This document shows positions 36,384-44,530 of a stretch of DNA of 64,000 nucleotides, in pieces. The notes beneath the pieces are model-generated. The model worked only from the letters and a program-made list of their open reading frames with translations. It was not told the DNA's origin and did no database searches. The stretch is from Actinomadura kijaniata NBRC 14229 (lineage in GTDB: Bacteria; Actinomycetota; Actinomycetes; Streptosporangiales; Streptosporangiaceae), in contig NZ_BCQR01000026.1 in NCBI RefSeq assembly GCF_001552175.1, forward strand, positions 24,498 through 88,497, written 5' to 3'. Numbering within the stretch: the first letter of the stretch is position 1; the number at the start of each line of letters is the position of its first letter. A program made the position numbers and the translations under genes.

Positions 36384-37130
36384 TCAGCCGAAGACGATCT
36401 TGTCGGCCTTCGTGAGCAGCTCGACGAGGTCGTTCCGCTCGGCCTCGTCGAGGGCGGCGAAGGCGGGCGAGATGAGGGTGTCGGTGAGTTCCTCGGCCCG
36501 CCGGCGCTTGGCCTGGACCTCGGTGGTGACCTCGGGGTAGGGCCGGGCCCAGCCGAAGTACTCGGCGTTGGTCTCACCGGGTTGCATCAGCGGGTTGTCG
36601 GCGGTGGACAGCACCGACTCCAGCGGTGTCAGCCCGGTGGCCAGCACGGCCACGATGTGCAGGCCGCCGCGCAGTTCGCGCAGGACGTGGACGAGGTGGA
36701 TCACCCGGCCCCGGGGGTCGGTGGGCCGCGGCATGGCGCGCCATCCGGCGAACAGCGGAGCGGCCACCGGGTCGGCGTTGTCGCAGACCGTCTCCAGCAG
36801 ACCGGCCAGTCGTTCGGCTTCCTCGTCCGGCAGGTCGGCCAGTTTGCGTCGGCCGAAGTCGGCGGCGACACGGGCGTAGCGGGTCGCCGTCTCGGCGGCG
36901 GGGAGCGACCGTGCCGCCTCCCACTGGTCGCGGACCACCTGGGGCGGGAAGAACCCGACGGCCGCGGCCACCACGTCGGCGTCCACCTCGCCCAGCACGC
37001 CGCAGCGGCCCCGGAAGTACGGGCCCCAGCCGCTCAGCCCGGTCTCCTGCGAGAACGCCTTGGCCTCCCGAGAGATCATGAACCCGCCGCCGAGCTTGTA
37101 GATCGGCTCCTTGGTCGCCGCAGAGATCAT
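36384..37130 (-). CDS. SCO6745-family protein
   Basis: A 248-residue protein with the pattern of a streptomycete family typified by SCO6745: FSQETGLSGWGPYFRGRCGVLGEVDADVVAAAVGFFPPQVVRDQWEAARSLPAAETATRYARVAADFGRR, RVIHLVHVLRELRGGLHIVAVLATGLTPLE and GWARPYPEV. The function is unknown; it is largely helical without membrane segments. An internal Met at 37079 could be the start. The family assignment is from memory. Confidence 0.75.
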   Translation of the reverse strand: MISAATKEPIYKLGGGFMISREAKAFSQETGLSGWGPYFRGRCGVLGEVDADVVAAAVGFFPPQVVRDQWEAARSLPAAETATRYARVAADFGRRKLADLPDEEAERLAGLLETVCDNADPVAAPLFAGWRAMPRPTDPRGRVIHLVHVLRELRGGLHIVAVLATGLTPLESVLSTADNPLMQPGETNAEYFGWARPYPEVTTEVQAKRRRAEELTDTLISPAFAALDEAERNDLVELLTKADKIVFG

Positions 37131-37569
37131 CCCGCCTCCGTCCGTCGTAACTAGAACGCGACTCCAGTTGTGAGATCACCGTAGTGGGAGGAGCCGTCGA
37201 GGACGAGAGCGACCTCGCCATAGAGCTGCGTTGATCCTGCGTTCCCCCTGTCGGCGGGTGACGTCGTCGGCGGACCGGCCGGGACGCGACGGGGTGGAAC
37301 CGACCGGGAGCGTTTGCGGGCGGGGTGGACTCTCCCACGGTGGGAGAGTCCACCATTGGGGCGACGCCTGGCAGTGGTGCGGGCGGTCCGCGTCCTGCGG
37401 GGATCGGGGAGTGCGTAGGTCGGCTGCTCTCTGTGCTCGGCAAGGCGGGAACCACAGGGGAGCCGCCGTCGCGAGCGTCGTCCCCGCTGGATCTGGAAGA
37501 ACCAACGGAAAACGCCGTCCAGGCGCCGCACCAAGAACCGACGGCCCGACTGACCCCGCTGAGGAGAGC
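37131..37569. promoter_or_regulatory. Divergent intergenic region with a 31-bp palindrome
   Basis: 439 bases between the SCO6745-family gene and the BtrH-like gene. It holds a near-perfect palindrome at 37324-37354 and no supported coding sequence. Confidence 0.55.
37324..37354. repeat. 31-bp palindrome (15-bp arms, 1-bp centre)
   Basis: GGTGGACTCTCCCAC (37324-37338), one base, GTGGGAGAGTCCACC (37340-37354). The arms are perfect. With a single-base centre it suits a protein dimer better than a terminator loop, 216 bases before the BtrH-like start. Confidence 0.8.
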
Positions 37570-38580
37570 ATGACCACCGTGATAGACGTCGATGCCCGCG
37601 GTATGCAGCACTGCGAGACGACAGCGCTGGGAGTGTTGCTGCGACACCAAGGACTCGACCTGTCCGAGCCCATGCTCTTCGGTCTCGGCTCCGGCCTGTC
37701 CTTCATCTACTGGGACAGCAGGAGCATGGACTTCCCCTTCCTCGGGGGCCGGGTCAAGCCGTTCGAGCTCACCAGGAACCTGGCCACCGCGCTCAAGCTG
37801 GAGCTCCTGGTCCAGGAGACCACCTCGCCCCGCAAAGCATGGGAGAACGTGAGGACCTCCCTCGACGCCGGCCACCCCGTCGGACTGCAGCTCGACAGCT
37901 ACCACCTGGACTACTTCACCTCGAAGGTGCACTTCGGCGGTCACGTCGTCGCCATGTACGGCTATGACGACCACGACGCCTACCTGGTGGACACCGACCA
38001 GCAGGGCGGAGCGGTGTCCACCGGCCTGGCCGGCCTCGCCCAGGCAAGGGCCGCGCGCGGCCCGATGACCGCCAGGCACCGGTCCTTCACCCTCACCGTT
38101 CCGAGGGACCTGCCGTCCCTCGGGGATCAGATCGTTCCCGCCATCACCGCCTGCGCCGACGCCTTCCTCAACCCGCCCATCGCCAACCTCGGCCACCGGG
38201 GCATCGACAAGGCCGGCAAGCTGGTGCGCACATGGCTCCAGCGCACCGACGCTCCGGAGCGGGACCTGCCGCGGGCCGCCCTCTTGATGGAGAAGGCCGG
38301 GACCGGCGGCGCCCTGTTCCGGAACCTCTACCGGGACTTCCTCGACGAATGCACCCAGCTGCTCGACAGCAAGCATCTGCGCACCGGCCACGAGCTGTAC
38401 GCCGAGGCGGCCACCCTGTGGACGGAAGCCGCGGAACTGATCGCAAAGGCCGGTGAATCAGGCGACGAGCAGTGTCTCGTGCAGGCGGGCGCCATCCTCC
38501 GCGATCTCTCACGCATGGAGCGCGAGGCCATGCAGGCGTTGAGCCACCTGGGAAGTCAATCCCCGAGCGCGATTTTGTGA
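37570..38580 (+). CDS. BtrH N-terminal domain/DUF4872 protein
   Basis: A 336-residue protein with a papain-like C39-type N-terminal fold of the BtrH family: HCETTALGVLLRHQGLDLSEPMLFGLGSGLSFIYW, GHPVGLQLDSYHLDYF, HFGGHVVAMYGYDDHDAYLVDTDQQGG. The C-terminal half (about 200-336) is the helical DUF4872 region. BtrH in butirosin assembly transfers an acyl chain from a carrier protein to the aglycone; homologues outside aminoglycoside clusters are widespread and uncharacterised. His15-Cys16 in MQHCET could be the catalytic Cys. GAGGAGA precedes the ATG. Its 3' end overlaps the convergent methyltransferase by 25 bases. Confidence 0.82.
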   Translation: MTTVIDVDARGMQHCETTALGVLLRHQGLDLSEPMLFGLGSGLSFIYWDSRSMDFPFLGGRVKPFELTRNLATALKLELLVQETTSPRKAWENVRTSLDAGHPVGLQLDSYHLDYFTSKVHFGGHVVAMYGYDDHDAYLVDTDQQGGAVSTGLAGLAQARAARGPMTARHRSFTLTVPRDLPSLGDQIVPAITACADAFLNPPIANLGHRGIDKAGKLVRTWLQRTDAPERDLPRAALLMEKAGTGGALFRNLYRDFLDECTQLLDSKHLRTGHELYAEAATLWTEAAELIAKAGESGDEQCLVQAGAILRDLSRMEREAMQALSHLGSQSPSAIL

Positions 38581-39236
38581 TGAGTGGCCTTCGTGCCGGT
38601 CGGGTTGGTGGCGAGCACACAGGCGACGGGCGGGTCGAGGTCGAGGGTCGTGACCCGGATCTGGGTGAAGCCGGCCCGGGTGAGCATGTCCTGGAGCTCT
38701 TGGGCGGCTCGGACCGTGGTGTCCCGGGTGGCGCCGGGGCAGCGGGGCTGGCTGACGAGCGCGATGCGCCCCGCGGGGCGGAGCAGGCGGCGCAGCTCGC
38801 GAAGCCGCTCCACCGGGTCGGGCCAGAACCCCACCGAGTTGACGGCGAGGATGGCGTCGAGCGGATCGCCGAAGCTCGGCAACCGCTCCACGGAGGCGTG
38901 CGCGAGGTGCACACGGCGGGCGCGGATGGCGGCGGCGTTGCGACGGGCGGCATGCCGGACCATGGCTTGGGAGTGGTCGACGCCGAAGACCTGCCCCCGG
39001 GTGGCGCGGTCGGCGAACTCGGCGATGGCGACGCCCGGGCCGAAGCCGATCTCGAGTACCCGGTCGGTGGGCTGCACGTCCAGCAACGACACCGCCCAGA
39101 TGTTGCGCCGCCGGTTGGAGGGGCGAAGAGCGAACATCCAGCCTTCCGCCCATCCGACGACGCCCCGGGGACGATGGGCCTGACGCACCAGGTATCTGAT
39201 CGCGCGTCGCTTGAGACCTTTACCCTCTGTCTGCAT
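38556..39236 (-). CDS. SAM-dependent class I methyltransferase
   Basis: A 226-residue methyltransferase: VLEIGFGPGVAIAEFADRA is the SAM loop, FGVDHSQAMVRHA motif II, LDAILAVNSVGFWPDPVERLRELRRLLRPAGRIALVSQPR motifs IV-V. The target is unknown. It is divergent from a MerR regulator, 38 bases away, and its promoter shares the MerR site, so it is the likely MerR-regulated gene. Tail-to-tail overlap of 25 bases with the BtrH-like gene. Confidence 0.9.
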   Translation of the reverse strand: MQTEGKGLKRRAIRYLVRQAHRPRGVVGWAEGWMFALRPSNRRRNIWAVSLLDVQPTDRVLEIGFGPGVAIAEFADRATRGQVFGVDHSQAMVRHAARRNAAAIRARRVHLAHASVERLPSFGDPLDAILAVNSVGFWPDPVERLRELRRLLRPAGRIALVSQPRCPGATRDTTVRAAQELQDMLTRAGFTQIRVTTLDLDPPVACVLATNPTGTKATHHKIALGD

Positions 39237-39252
39237 GATCGCCAGTCAACGG

Positions 39253-39270
39253 CTTCAAGTACGCTTGAAG
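39253..39270. promoter_or_regulatory. MerR operator in divergent promoter
   Basis: CTTCAAG-TACG-CTTGAAG (39253-39270), perfect 7-bp arms, between the methyltransferase and MerR start codons and 4 bases before the MerR ATG. Confidence 0.75.
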
Positions 39271-39274
39271 TCAA

Positions 39275-39712
39275 ATGAGCGAGCGGTTGACGATCGGCGA
39301 GCTGGCGAGCCGCACCGGCGTCGCCACCTCCGCGCTGCGCTACTGGGAGGAGCTCGGCCTGCTGCCGGCGCCCGCCCGGGTCTCGGGCCAACGGCGGTAC
39401 CCGCCCTCGGCGGTCGACCTGGTCGGGGTGGTCCTGGCGCTGCAGGACATCGGTTTCTCGTTGCGGGAGATCAAAGCGTTCGTCGCGTCCCGTTCGCCGG
39501 CCGGCGACGACTGGCGGGAGCTGTACCAACGCAAGCTCACCGAGCTGGATCAACGGATCGCCCACGCTCAGGCGGCCCGCGTCGTCATCGCCCACGGCCT
39601 GGCCTGCTCGCACGAGGACATCCGCGAGTGCCCCAGGTTCGCCGGCGGGGTCGCGGCGCTCCTGGCGGGGTCTTCGCTCGAAGAGGCTCACGAAGAAGCC
39701 CATTCGCACTGA
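39275..39712 (+). CDS. MerR-family regulator
   Basis: A 145-residue MerR protein: LTIGELASRTGVATSALRYWEELGLLPAPARVSGQRRYPPSAVDLVGVVLALQDIGFSLREIKAFV is the winged helix, followed by a dimer coiled coil (ELYQRKLTELDQRIAHAQAARVVIAHGL). CSHEDIRECPRF carries two cysteines eight residues apart that could sense thiol stress or metal. The mRNA appears nearly leaderless, as the operator lies directly before the ATG. It likely activates the divergent methyltransferase gene. Confidence 0.9.
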   Translation: MSERLTIGELASRTGVATSALRYWEELGLLPAPARVSGQRRYPPSAVDLVGVVLALQDIGFSLREIKAFVASRSPAGDDWRELYQRKLTELDQRIAHAQAARVVIAHGLACSHEDIRECPRFAGGVAALLAGSSLEEAHEEAHSH

Positions 39713-39760
39713 CCTCGCCGACGAGACGGGCGGCAGGTCCCCGTCGCCGATCGGCGTCAT

Positions 39761-40225
39761 TCAGGCCGTGGCGTTCTGCTCCGTTCTGCCTGCCGGGCTG
39801 TTCTTCGCGACGTAGGCGGCGAGGGCGCCGAGGGTCAGGCAGAGCGGGGAGTAAAGGGCCAGGTCCCAGCGCGTGAAGGTGGTGGACTCCTCGGCGAACC
39901 CGGAGGAGACCAGGCCCGCGCCGCCGCGGAGCAGGAGCACGCCGGCGACGGTGGCCGCGCCCAGGCGTTCCACCAGGGCGGGCAGCAGGCGCGGCGCCAG
40001 GTCCGCTTGGGCGGCGACCAGGTAGGAGGCCGTCCCGAGAGCCACGGCCACCGAGGTCGTGGCGACGGCGCTGGGGGCCTCGGACTCGGGCACGCCGGCG
40101 ATCGTGCGGGTGAACTCGGCGGTGTCGGCGAACGGCCAGGGGGAGAAGACCCAGACGACGTGCATGGCCGCGGCGGCGCCGAGGCCGAGCACGGCCGCGC
40201 CTCCGGCGATCTTCATGAGGGACAT
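39761..40225 (-). CDS. DUF3995-like membrane protein
   Basis: A 154-residue protein with four predicted membrane helices (LMKIAGGAAVLGLGAAAAMHVVWVFSPW, ATTSVAVALGTASYLVAAQ, GAATVAGVLLLRGGAGLVSS, WDLALYSPLCLTLGALAAYVAK). The HVVWVFSPWPF segment recalls the DUF3995 family (His-x2-W-x-PWPF). Function unknown. It starts 20 bases after the TetR stop on the same strand, so it is cotranscribed and probably regulated by that TetR. Confidence 0.78.
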   Translation of the reverse strand: MSLMKIAGGAAVLGLGAAAAMHVVWVFSPWPFADTAEFTRTIAGVPESEAPSAVATTSVAVALGTASYLVAAQADLAPRLLPALVERLGAATVAGVLLLRGGAGLVSSGFAEESTTFTRWDLALYSPLCLTLGALAAYVAKNSPAGRTEQNATA

Positions 40226-40245
40226 GGTCGTTCTCCGTTCGAAAG

Positions 40246-40875
40246 TCACTGTTGGTCGGTCACGGTCGGGATGGGCGGCAGGCCGAGCACTCCCCGCACC
40301 GCCCGGTCGATGAGCTCGATGTCGTAGGGGGCCTGTCCGGCCAGCTCGATCCCGACCGCCTCGACGACCGCGGTGTACGCCGCTGCGGTCTTCTCGGGAG
40401 GCGGCCCCGGAGGGATCGTCCCGTCCGTCCTGCCCGCGGCGATGAGGTCGGCGCAGGTCGCGTCGAGCCGGTCGATGATCCCGGCGATCGCCCGCCCCAC
40501 CGGATGGTCCTGCCCGGCGAACTCCACCCTCAAGGTCAGCAGGACCCGCGCCACGTCCCGGCGGCAGAAGACGGCGTGTCCCCGGGCCAACGCCATCAGC
40601 GCGTCGACGGGGTCGGCTTCGTCGGCGACGAGGTGGCCCACCTCGGCCTCCCACGTTCGCCTCACCCATTCCACGACCGCCAGCGCGAGTTCCTCTTTGT
40701 TGGCGAACAGGTGATACACGGCGCCGCGGGTGTATCCCGCCTCGCGCGCCACGCGCTCCAGCGCCAGGTTGGCGTACCCGTGGGTGGACAGCTGCCGGGC
40801 CGCGGCCTCCAGCAGCGCGCTCCTGGTCCGCGCACGCCGGTCGGCCTGTTTCCGCCGGGGCTTGGCTTCCGTCAC
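40246..40875 (-). CDS. TetR-family regulator
   Basis: A 209-residue TetR regulator: RSALLEAAARQLSTHGYANLALERVAREAGYTRGAVYHLFANKEELALAVVEWV is the DNA-binding domain. The C-terminal half resembles TetR_C regulators of drug exporters. A perfect 22-bp palindrome lies 106 bases upstream. It leads the two-gene operon with the DUF3995-like membrane protein. Confidence 0.9.
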   Translation of the reverse strand: MTEAKPRRKQADRRARTRSALLEAAARQLSTHGYANLALERVAREAGYTRGAVYHLFANKEELALAVVEWVRRTWEAEVGHLVADEADPVDALMALARGHAVFCRRDVARVLLTLRVEFAGQDHPVGRAIAGIIDRLDATCADLIAAGRTDGTIPPGPPPEKTAAAYTAVVEAVGIELAGQAPYDIELIDRAVRGVLGLPPIPTVTDQQ

Positions 40876-40980
40876 CCCTTCTCACCTGCGGACATGTCTG
40901 TACGTCGCTTTCTCCGAGGACTGCCTCCGGCAAGGAGTCCACCCGCAGAGGGAGCGGATGGGCTTCCCTTCACGGGATCA

Positions 40981-41002
40981 ACATACGTACATGTACGTAT
41001 GT
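40981..41002. promoter_or_regulatory. Perfect 22-bp palindrome, TetR operator candidate
   Basis: Centre ACGTACATGTACGT, arms ACATACGTACA / TGTACGTATGT, fully symmetric and AT-rich against a GC-rich background, in the gap upstream of the TetR gene. Confidence 0.8.
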
Positions 41003-41109
41003 AAGTCAAAACGGTGAGGCCTCTGATCTATCCCTTTGGCGTCGGTCCGGGGAGCGCATCGGCCGGGGAGTGGACGGGCTCGACATGGATTCCGGGGCAT
41101 GCTCTGCGG

Positions 41110-42270
41110 TCACACCCGGGTGAAGGCGCGAGAGGAACGGGCGTAGGTGAGGCGGCGCAGGAGGACCTCGGCGGGGCCGCGGCGGGCGGTGCGTTCGGCC
41201 AGCGTCGCGGCGGCTACGGTCGCCAGCCACACCAGGGCCGCCACGAGGGCCATCGCGGCGGTGCCGACGTCGTCGCCCAGGCCGCCTGCGTATGGGGCGA
41301 ACAGGGCCACGAAGACGACCGATTGGGCCAGGTAGCAGGACAGCGAACGGCGGCCGGTCGCGGCGAGCGCGCGGACCACCGGTCCGCGCCGGGCGGTCGC
41401 CAGGAGCCCGAACGCGGCGCCGGCGCCCAGCGACGCGGCGAAGCCGGTGAGCACGTGCAGGCAGGAGAACAGGAACGTCGTGGTGGCGCCGGCCGCCCAG
41501 ACCTCTGCGGCGATGAGCCCCAAGGGGACGCCGCCCGCGACACCCAGGGGGATCCCGGCCAACGCCGTGCGCCGTAGCAGGCGCCGGTGGCGGTGCGGCT
41601 CGTCCAGCACGCGACGCCGGGCGGCGTGGATGCCGAGCAGCATCGGGGCCAGGGCGGAGAGCGAGAGGAGGACGAGGTCGAGCGGCCAGGCGGCGACGCG
41701 GAGCAGCAGTGCCTCCCAGGGGTCGGTGGTCAGGAGCGACGGGATGCTGCTGCGGGTCGCCGAACCGAGGGGAGGCATCCCCACCAGGGCCGCGAGCGGC
41801 ACGGCGAGGAGGAGGACGAGTCCGGCCACGACGAGCAGGAGGCGATCACGGGCCCTGAGCATGGCGAGCAGCACGAAGCCCAGCAGGCCGTAGATCGCGA
41901 GGATGTCGCCGCCGAACAGCAGGAGGACGTGGACCGCACCGAACGCGACGAGCCAGGCGAAGCGGTGTCGCCGCACGACGGAGCGGCCCCGATCCGGCGC
42001 GGCCTGGCGGCGTGTCATCTGCACGACCCCGTACCCGAACAGCGCCGCGAACAGCGGCAGCCATCTGGCGTCCACCAGCGTCACCAGGATCAGGTCGACG
42101 GCGTTGTCGAGCGCCGAACCGCCCAGCGGGCGGGAGCGGGCGCCGTATCGGGAGGCGGTGATGTAGTACACCGAGTTCGCCAGCGCGATGCCGAGCAGGG
42201 CCGAGCCCCGCGCCAGGTCGGGGGCGACGGATCGTTCGGTCACGGGTGTCGGTGTGTGGTTGGGATTCAT
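41110..42270 (-). CDS. DUF418 (YeiB-like) multipass membrane protein
   Basis: A 386-residue membrane protein with about eight to ten helices: PDLARGSALLGIALANSVYYI, WLPLFAALFGYGVVQM, FAWLVAFGAVHVLLLFGGDILAIYGLLGFVLLAML, and the C-terminal DUF418 region (LAATGRRSLSCYLAQSVVFVALFAPY...AALVWLATVAAATLAERTARRGPAEVLLRRLTY). The family has no proven function; the fold is like membrane acyltransferases. It is divergent from the two-component operon, with a 20-bp palindrome between them. Confidence 0.88.
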   Translation of the reverse strand: MNPNHTPTPVTERSVAPDLARGSALLGIALANSVYYITASRYGARSRPLGGSALDNAVDLILVTLVDARWLPLFAALFGYGVVQMTRRQAAPDRGRSVVRRHRFAWLVAFGAVHVLLLFGGDILAIYGLLGFVLLAMLRARDRLLLVVAGLVLLLAVPLAALVGMPPLGSATRSSIPSLLTTDPWEALLLRVAAWPLDLVLLSLSALAPMLLGIHAARRRVLDEPHRHRRLLRRTALAGIPLGVAGGVPLGLIAAEVWAAGATTTFLFSCLHVLTGFAASLGAGAAFGLLATARRGPVVRALAATGRRSLSCYLAQSVVFVALFAPYAGGLGDDVGTAAMALVAALVWLATVAAATLAERTARRGPAEVLLRRLTYARSSRAFTRV

Positions 42271-42326
42271 GGCGCCGAGCCTGGTCCGCCGCGGCGAGGC
42301 GCTGTATCCGCTGAACGGGCCACTGT

Positions 42327-42346
42327 GGATTCAACCGGTTGAATCC
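42327..42346. promoter_or_regulatory. Palindromic response-regulator site 1
   Basis: GGATTCAACCGGTTGAATCC, perfect 20-bp palindrome, 57 bases upstream of the DUF418 gene start. Confidence 0.75.
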
Positions 42347-42436
42347 GCGATCGGGCTCCCCGGCGGAACGCGTCGGACCGGCCAGGGGGAACGGGAGCGG
42401 CTAGCACGTGTGGTCGCGGACGGCCGTCCATCGAAC

Positions 42437-42446
42437 GGTTGAATCC
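42437..42446. promoter_or_regulatory. Response-regulator half site 2
   Basis: GGTTGAATCC repeats the right half of site 1 exactly, 110 bases away and 63 bases upstream of the histidine kinase ATG. Confidence 0.6.
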
Positions 42447-42509
42447 GAGCCGTTGGGGCTCGGGAGCTTGTGGACGATACTGCGGGCACGACCCGGAACT
42501 GGGGAGGCC

Positions 42510-43757
42510 ATGGTGGACGGTCACGACGCGCGCAGCCGATGGGACCGGATCTGGCTGCTGTCGGTGTACGCCGCGGTGGCCGCCGCCTCGCTGGTCGTGG
42601 TGGTGCGGTGGCCTCAGCCGTCGTCGGGGCTGCTGCTCGACTTCGGGCTGGCGGGTCTGGTCGCGGCGTGGCACTGGTGGATGGTCACCGCGCACCCCCG
42701 GTGGCCGGAACGCAGCGCGGGCCCGATGACGCTGTACTTCGTCGTCCTGTTCGGCCTGGCCTGCTGGCTGTTCGCCCGCGAGCCGATCTACGTGCTGCTG
42801 CTGTTGGCGTGCTACCCGACGGCCTTCGTGACCTTGCCGGGGTGGCTGGCCTATCCGGGCGTGGCGGCCGTCAGCGTCGCGCTGGCGTTCCCGGCCGTGC
42901 TGGACACCGGGTGGCCCCCGCCGCCGAGCCTGCTGGTCTCGGTCGGGAGCGGCACGGCGCTGGTCTGCGCCGTCGGAGGGGCGCTGCGGGCGTTGGAGGC
43001 CGAGGCCTCGCAGCGCCGCCGCGCCTACGAGGACCTTTCCGCCACGCACACACGCCTCAGCGACCTCGCCAGGCGCAACGCGGACCTTCAGGACGAGCTG
43101 CTGGACCGCGCGCGGGAGGCGGGCGTTCTCACCGAACGCACCCGGATGGCACGGGAGCTGCACGACACCCTGGCGCAGGGCCTGGCCGGGATCCTCACCC
43201 ACCTGGAGGCCGCCGACGGGTACGTCCCGCCGGACCACCCGGCCCGAACCCACGTCGAGGTCGCCCGGGACACCGCGCGCGAGAACCTGGCCGAGGCCCG
43301 CCGGTGGATGATGGCCCTGCGGCCGACCCCGCTGGACGCGGGCACGCTGCCCGCCGCGATCGCGTCCGTGGTGGAGCGCTGGCGGGACGGGACGGGCACG
43401 CGCGCCACCATGAAGGCCACCGGAACCCCCGTGCGGCTGCGCCCCGAAGCCGAGGAGGCGCTGCTGCGCGCGGCCCAGGAGGCGCTGGCGAACGTGGCGC
43501 GGCACGCGCGGGCGGGCGAGGTCCGGGTGACGCTGTCGTTCATGGACGACGTGGTCGCGCTCGACGTGCGCGACGACGGCGTGGGCTTCGATCCGGCCGG
43601 GGCGGGCGGCGGCGGGTTCGGCCTGACCGCGATGCGGCACCGTGTCGCCCGTTTCGCGGGAACGCTGGAGATCGAGTCGGCGCCGGGCCGCGGTACGGCG
43701 CTGAGCGTCTCGATCCCGGCGGTCCGCCCCGAGCCGCAGGAGAGCGAATGCGTCTGA
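42510..43757 (+). CDS. NarL-type sensor histidine kinase (HisKA_3)
   Basis: A 415-residue membrane kinase. Residues 10-170 hold five or six hydrophobic segments; a cytoplasmic coiled coil (QRRRAYEDLSATHTRLSDLARRNADLQDELLDRAREAG) leads to the H-box RMARELHDTLAQGLAGI (His218 or nearby), then the HATPase with EEALLRAAQEALANVARHA and DVRDDGVGFDP. It phosphorylates the response regulator encoded next. GGGGAGG precedes the ATG at 42510. Its stop overlaps the response regulator start by 10 bases. Confidence 0.93.
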   Translation: MVDGHDARSRWDRIWLLSVYAAVAAASLVVVVRWPQPSSGLLLDFGLAGLVAAWHWWMVTAHPRWPERSAGPMTLYFVVLFGLACWLFAREPIYVLLLLACYPTAFVTLPGWLAYPGVAAVSVALAFPAVLDTGWPPPPSLLVSVGSGTALVCAVGGALRALEAEASQRRRAYEDLSATHTRLSDLARRNADLQDELLDRAREAGVLTERTRMARELHDTLAQGLAGILTHLEAADGYVPPDHPARTHVEVARDTARENLAEARRWMMALRPTPLDAGTLPAAIASVVERWRDGTGTRATMKATGTPVRLRPEAEEALLRAAQEALANVARHARAGEVRVTLSFMDDVVALDVRDDGVGFDPAGAGGGGFGLTAMRHRVARFAGTLEIESAPGRGTALSVSIPAVRPEPQESECV

Positions 43758-44410
43758 ACGCCGCGGGCGACGTCCCCGGGACCGTCCGGGTCGTCGTGGT
43801 GGACGATCACCCGGTGGTCCGGGCGGGGCTGCTGGGCATGCTCGGCGGCGAGCCGGGCTTCGAGGTCGTCGCGGAGGCAGCCGACGGCGCCGAGGCGATC
43901 GCCGCGGTGGCCCGGACGCGTCCCGACGTCGTCCTGAGCGACCTGCGGATGCCGGGCCTGGACGGCGTCGAGCTGATCCGCCGCCTGGCGGAGACGGCGC
44001 CGCGCACGAGGGTCCTGGTGCTCACCACCTACGACGGCGCCGACGACGTCATCCCGGCGATCGACGCGGGCGCGGTCGGCTACCTGCTCAAGGACTCGCC
44101 GCGCGAGGAACTGTTCCGCGGGCTGCGGGCCGCCGCCCGCGGCGAGAGCGTGCTGGCCCCCTCGGCCGCGGCGCGGTTGATCGAACGCGTCCGTTCGCCC
44201 GCGCGGCCTCCGGGCGGCCCGCTGAGCGAGCGCGAGATCGAGGTCCTGACCCTGGTGGCCGGCGGGGCGAGCAACCGTATGATCGCCGCCGAGCTGTTCA
44301 TCAGCGAGGCCACCGTGAAGACCCACCTGGTGCGGATCTTCGCCAAGCTCGGCGTCTCCGACCGTACGGCCGCCGCGATCGCGGCCCACGAGCGCGGCCT
44401 GCTGCCGTGA
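43748..44410 (+). CDS. NarL/FixJ-type response regulator
   Basis: A 220-residue regulator: receiver domain with VVVVDDHPVVRAGL, phospho-acceptor in PDVVLSDLRMPGLDG, VLTTYDG and LLKDSPREEL; LuxR helix-turn-helix PLSEREIEVLTLVAGGASNRMIAAELFISEATVKTHLVRIFAKLGVSDRTAAAI. It overlaps the kinase gene by 10 bases, so the two are coupled. Likely binds the GGTTGAATCC sites between the operon and the DUF418 gene. Confidence 0.94.
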   Translation: MRLNAAGDVPGTVRVVVVDDHPVVRAGLLGMLGGEPGFEVVAEAADGAEAIAAVARTRPDVVLSDLRMPGLDGVELIRRLAETAPRTRVLVLTTYDGADDVIPAIDAGAVGYLLKDSPREELFRGLRAAARGESVLAPSAAARLIERVRSPARPPGGPLSEREIEVLTLVAGGASNRMIAAELFISEATVKTHLVRIFAKLGVSDRTAAAIAAHERGLLP

Positions 44411-44473
44411 CCGGGCAGGCCGCCCGTGGGGAAGGTGCGCACGGATGGAGATGACGGGGTCCTGACCGCGCAC

Positions 44474-44517
44474 TTCACTCGGGGGCAACGCCCGCCTCGC
44501 GCGGGACGCCGAGTGAA
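44474..44517 (+). promoter_or_regulatory. Leader hairpin adjoining a ribosome-binding site
   Basis: TTCACTCGG (44474-44482) and CCGAGTGAA (44509-44517) arms enclose a second CCCGC/GCGGG stem. The right arm ends in GAAGGG (44515-44520), the likely Shine-Dalgarno of the gene starting at 44531. Confidence 0.65.
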
Positions 44518-44530
44518 GGGAACCGCTCAC

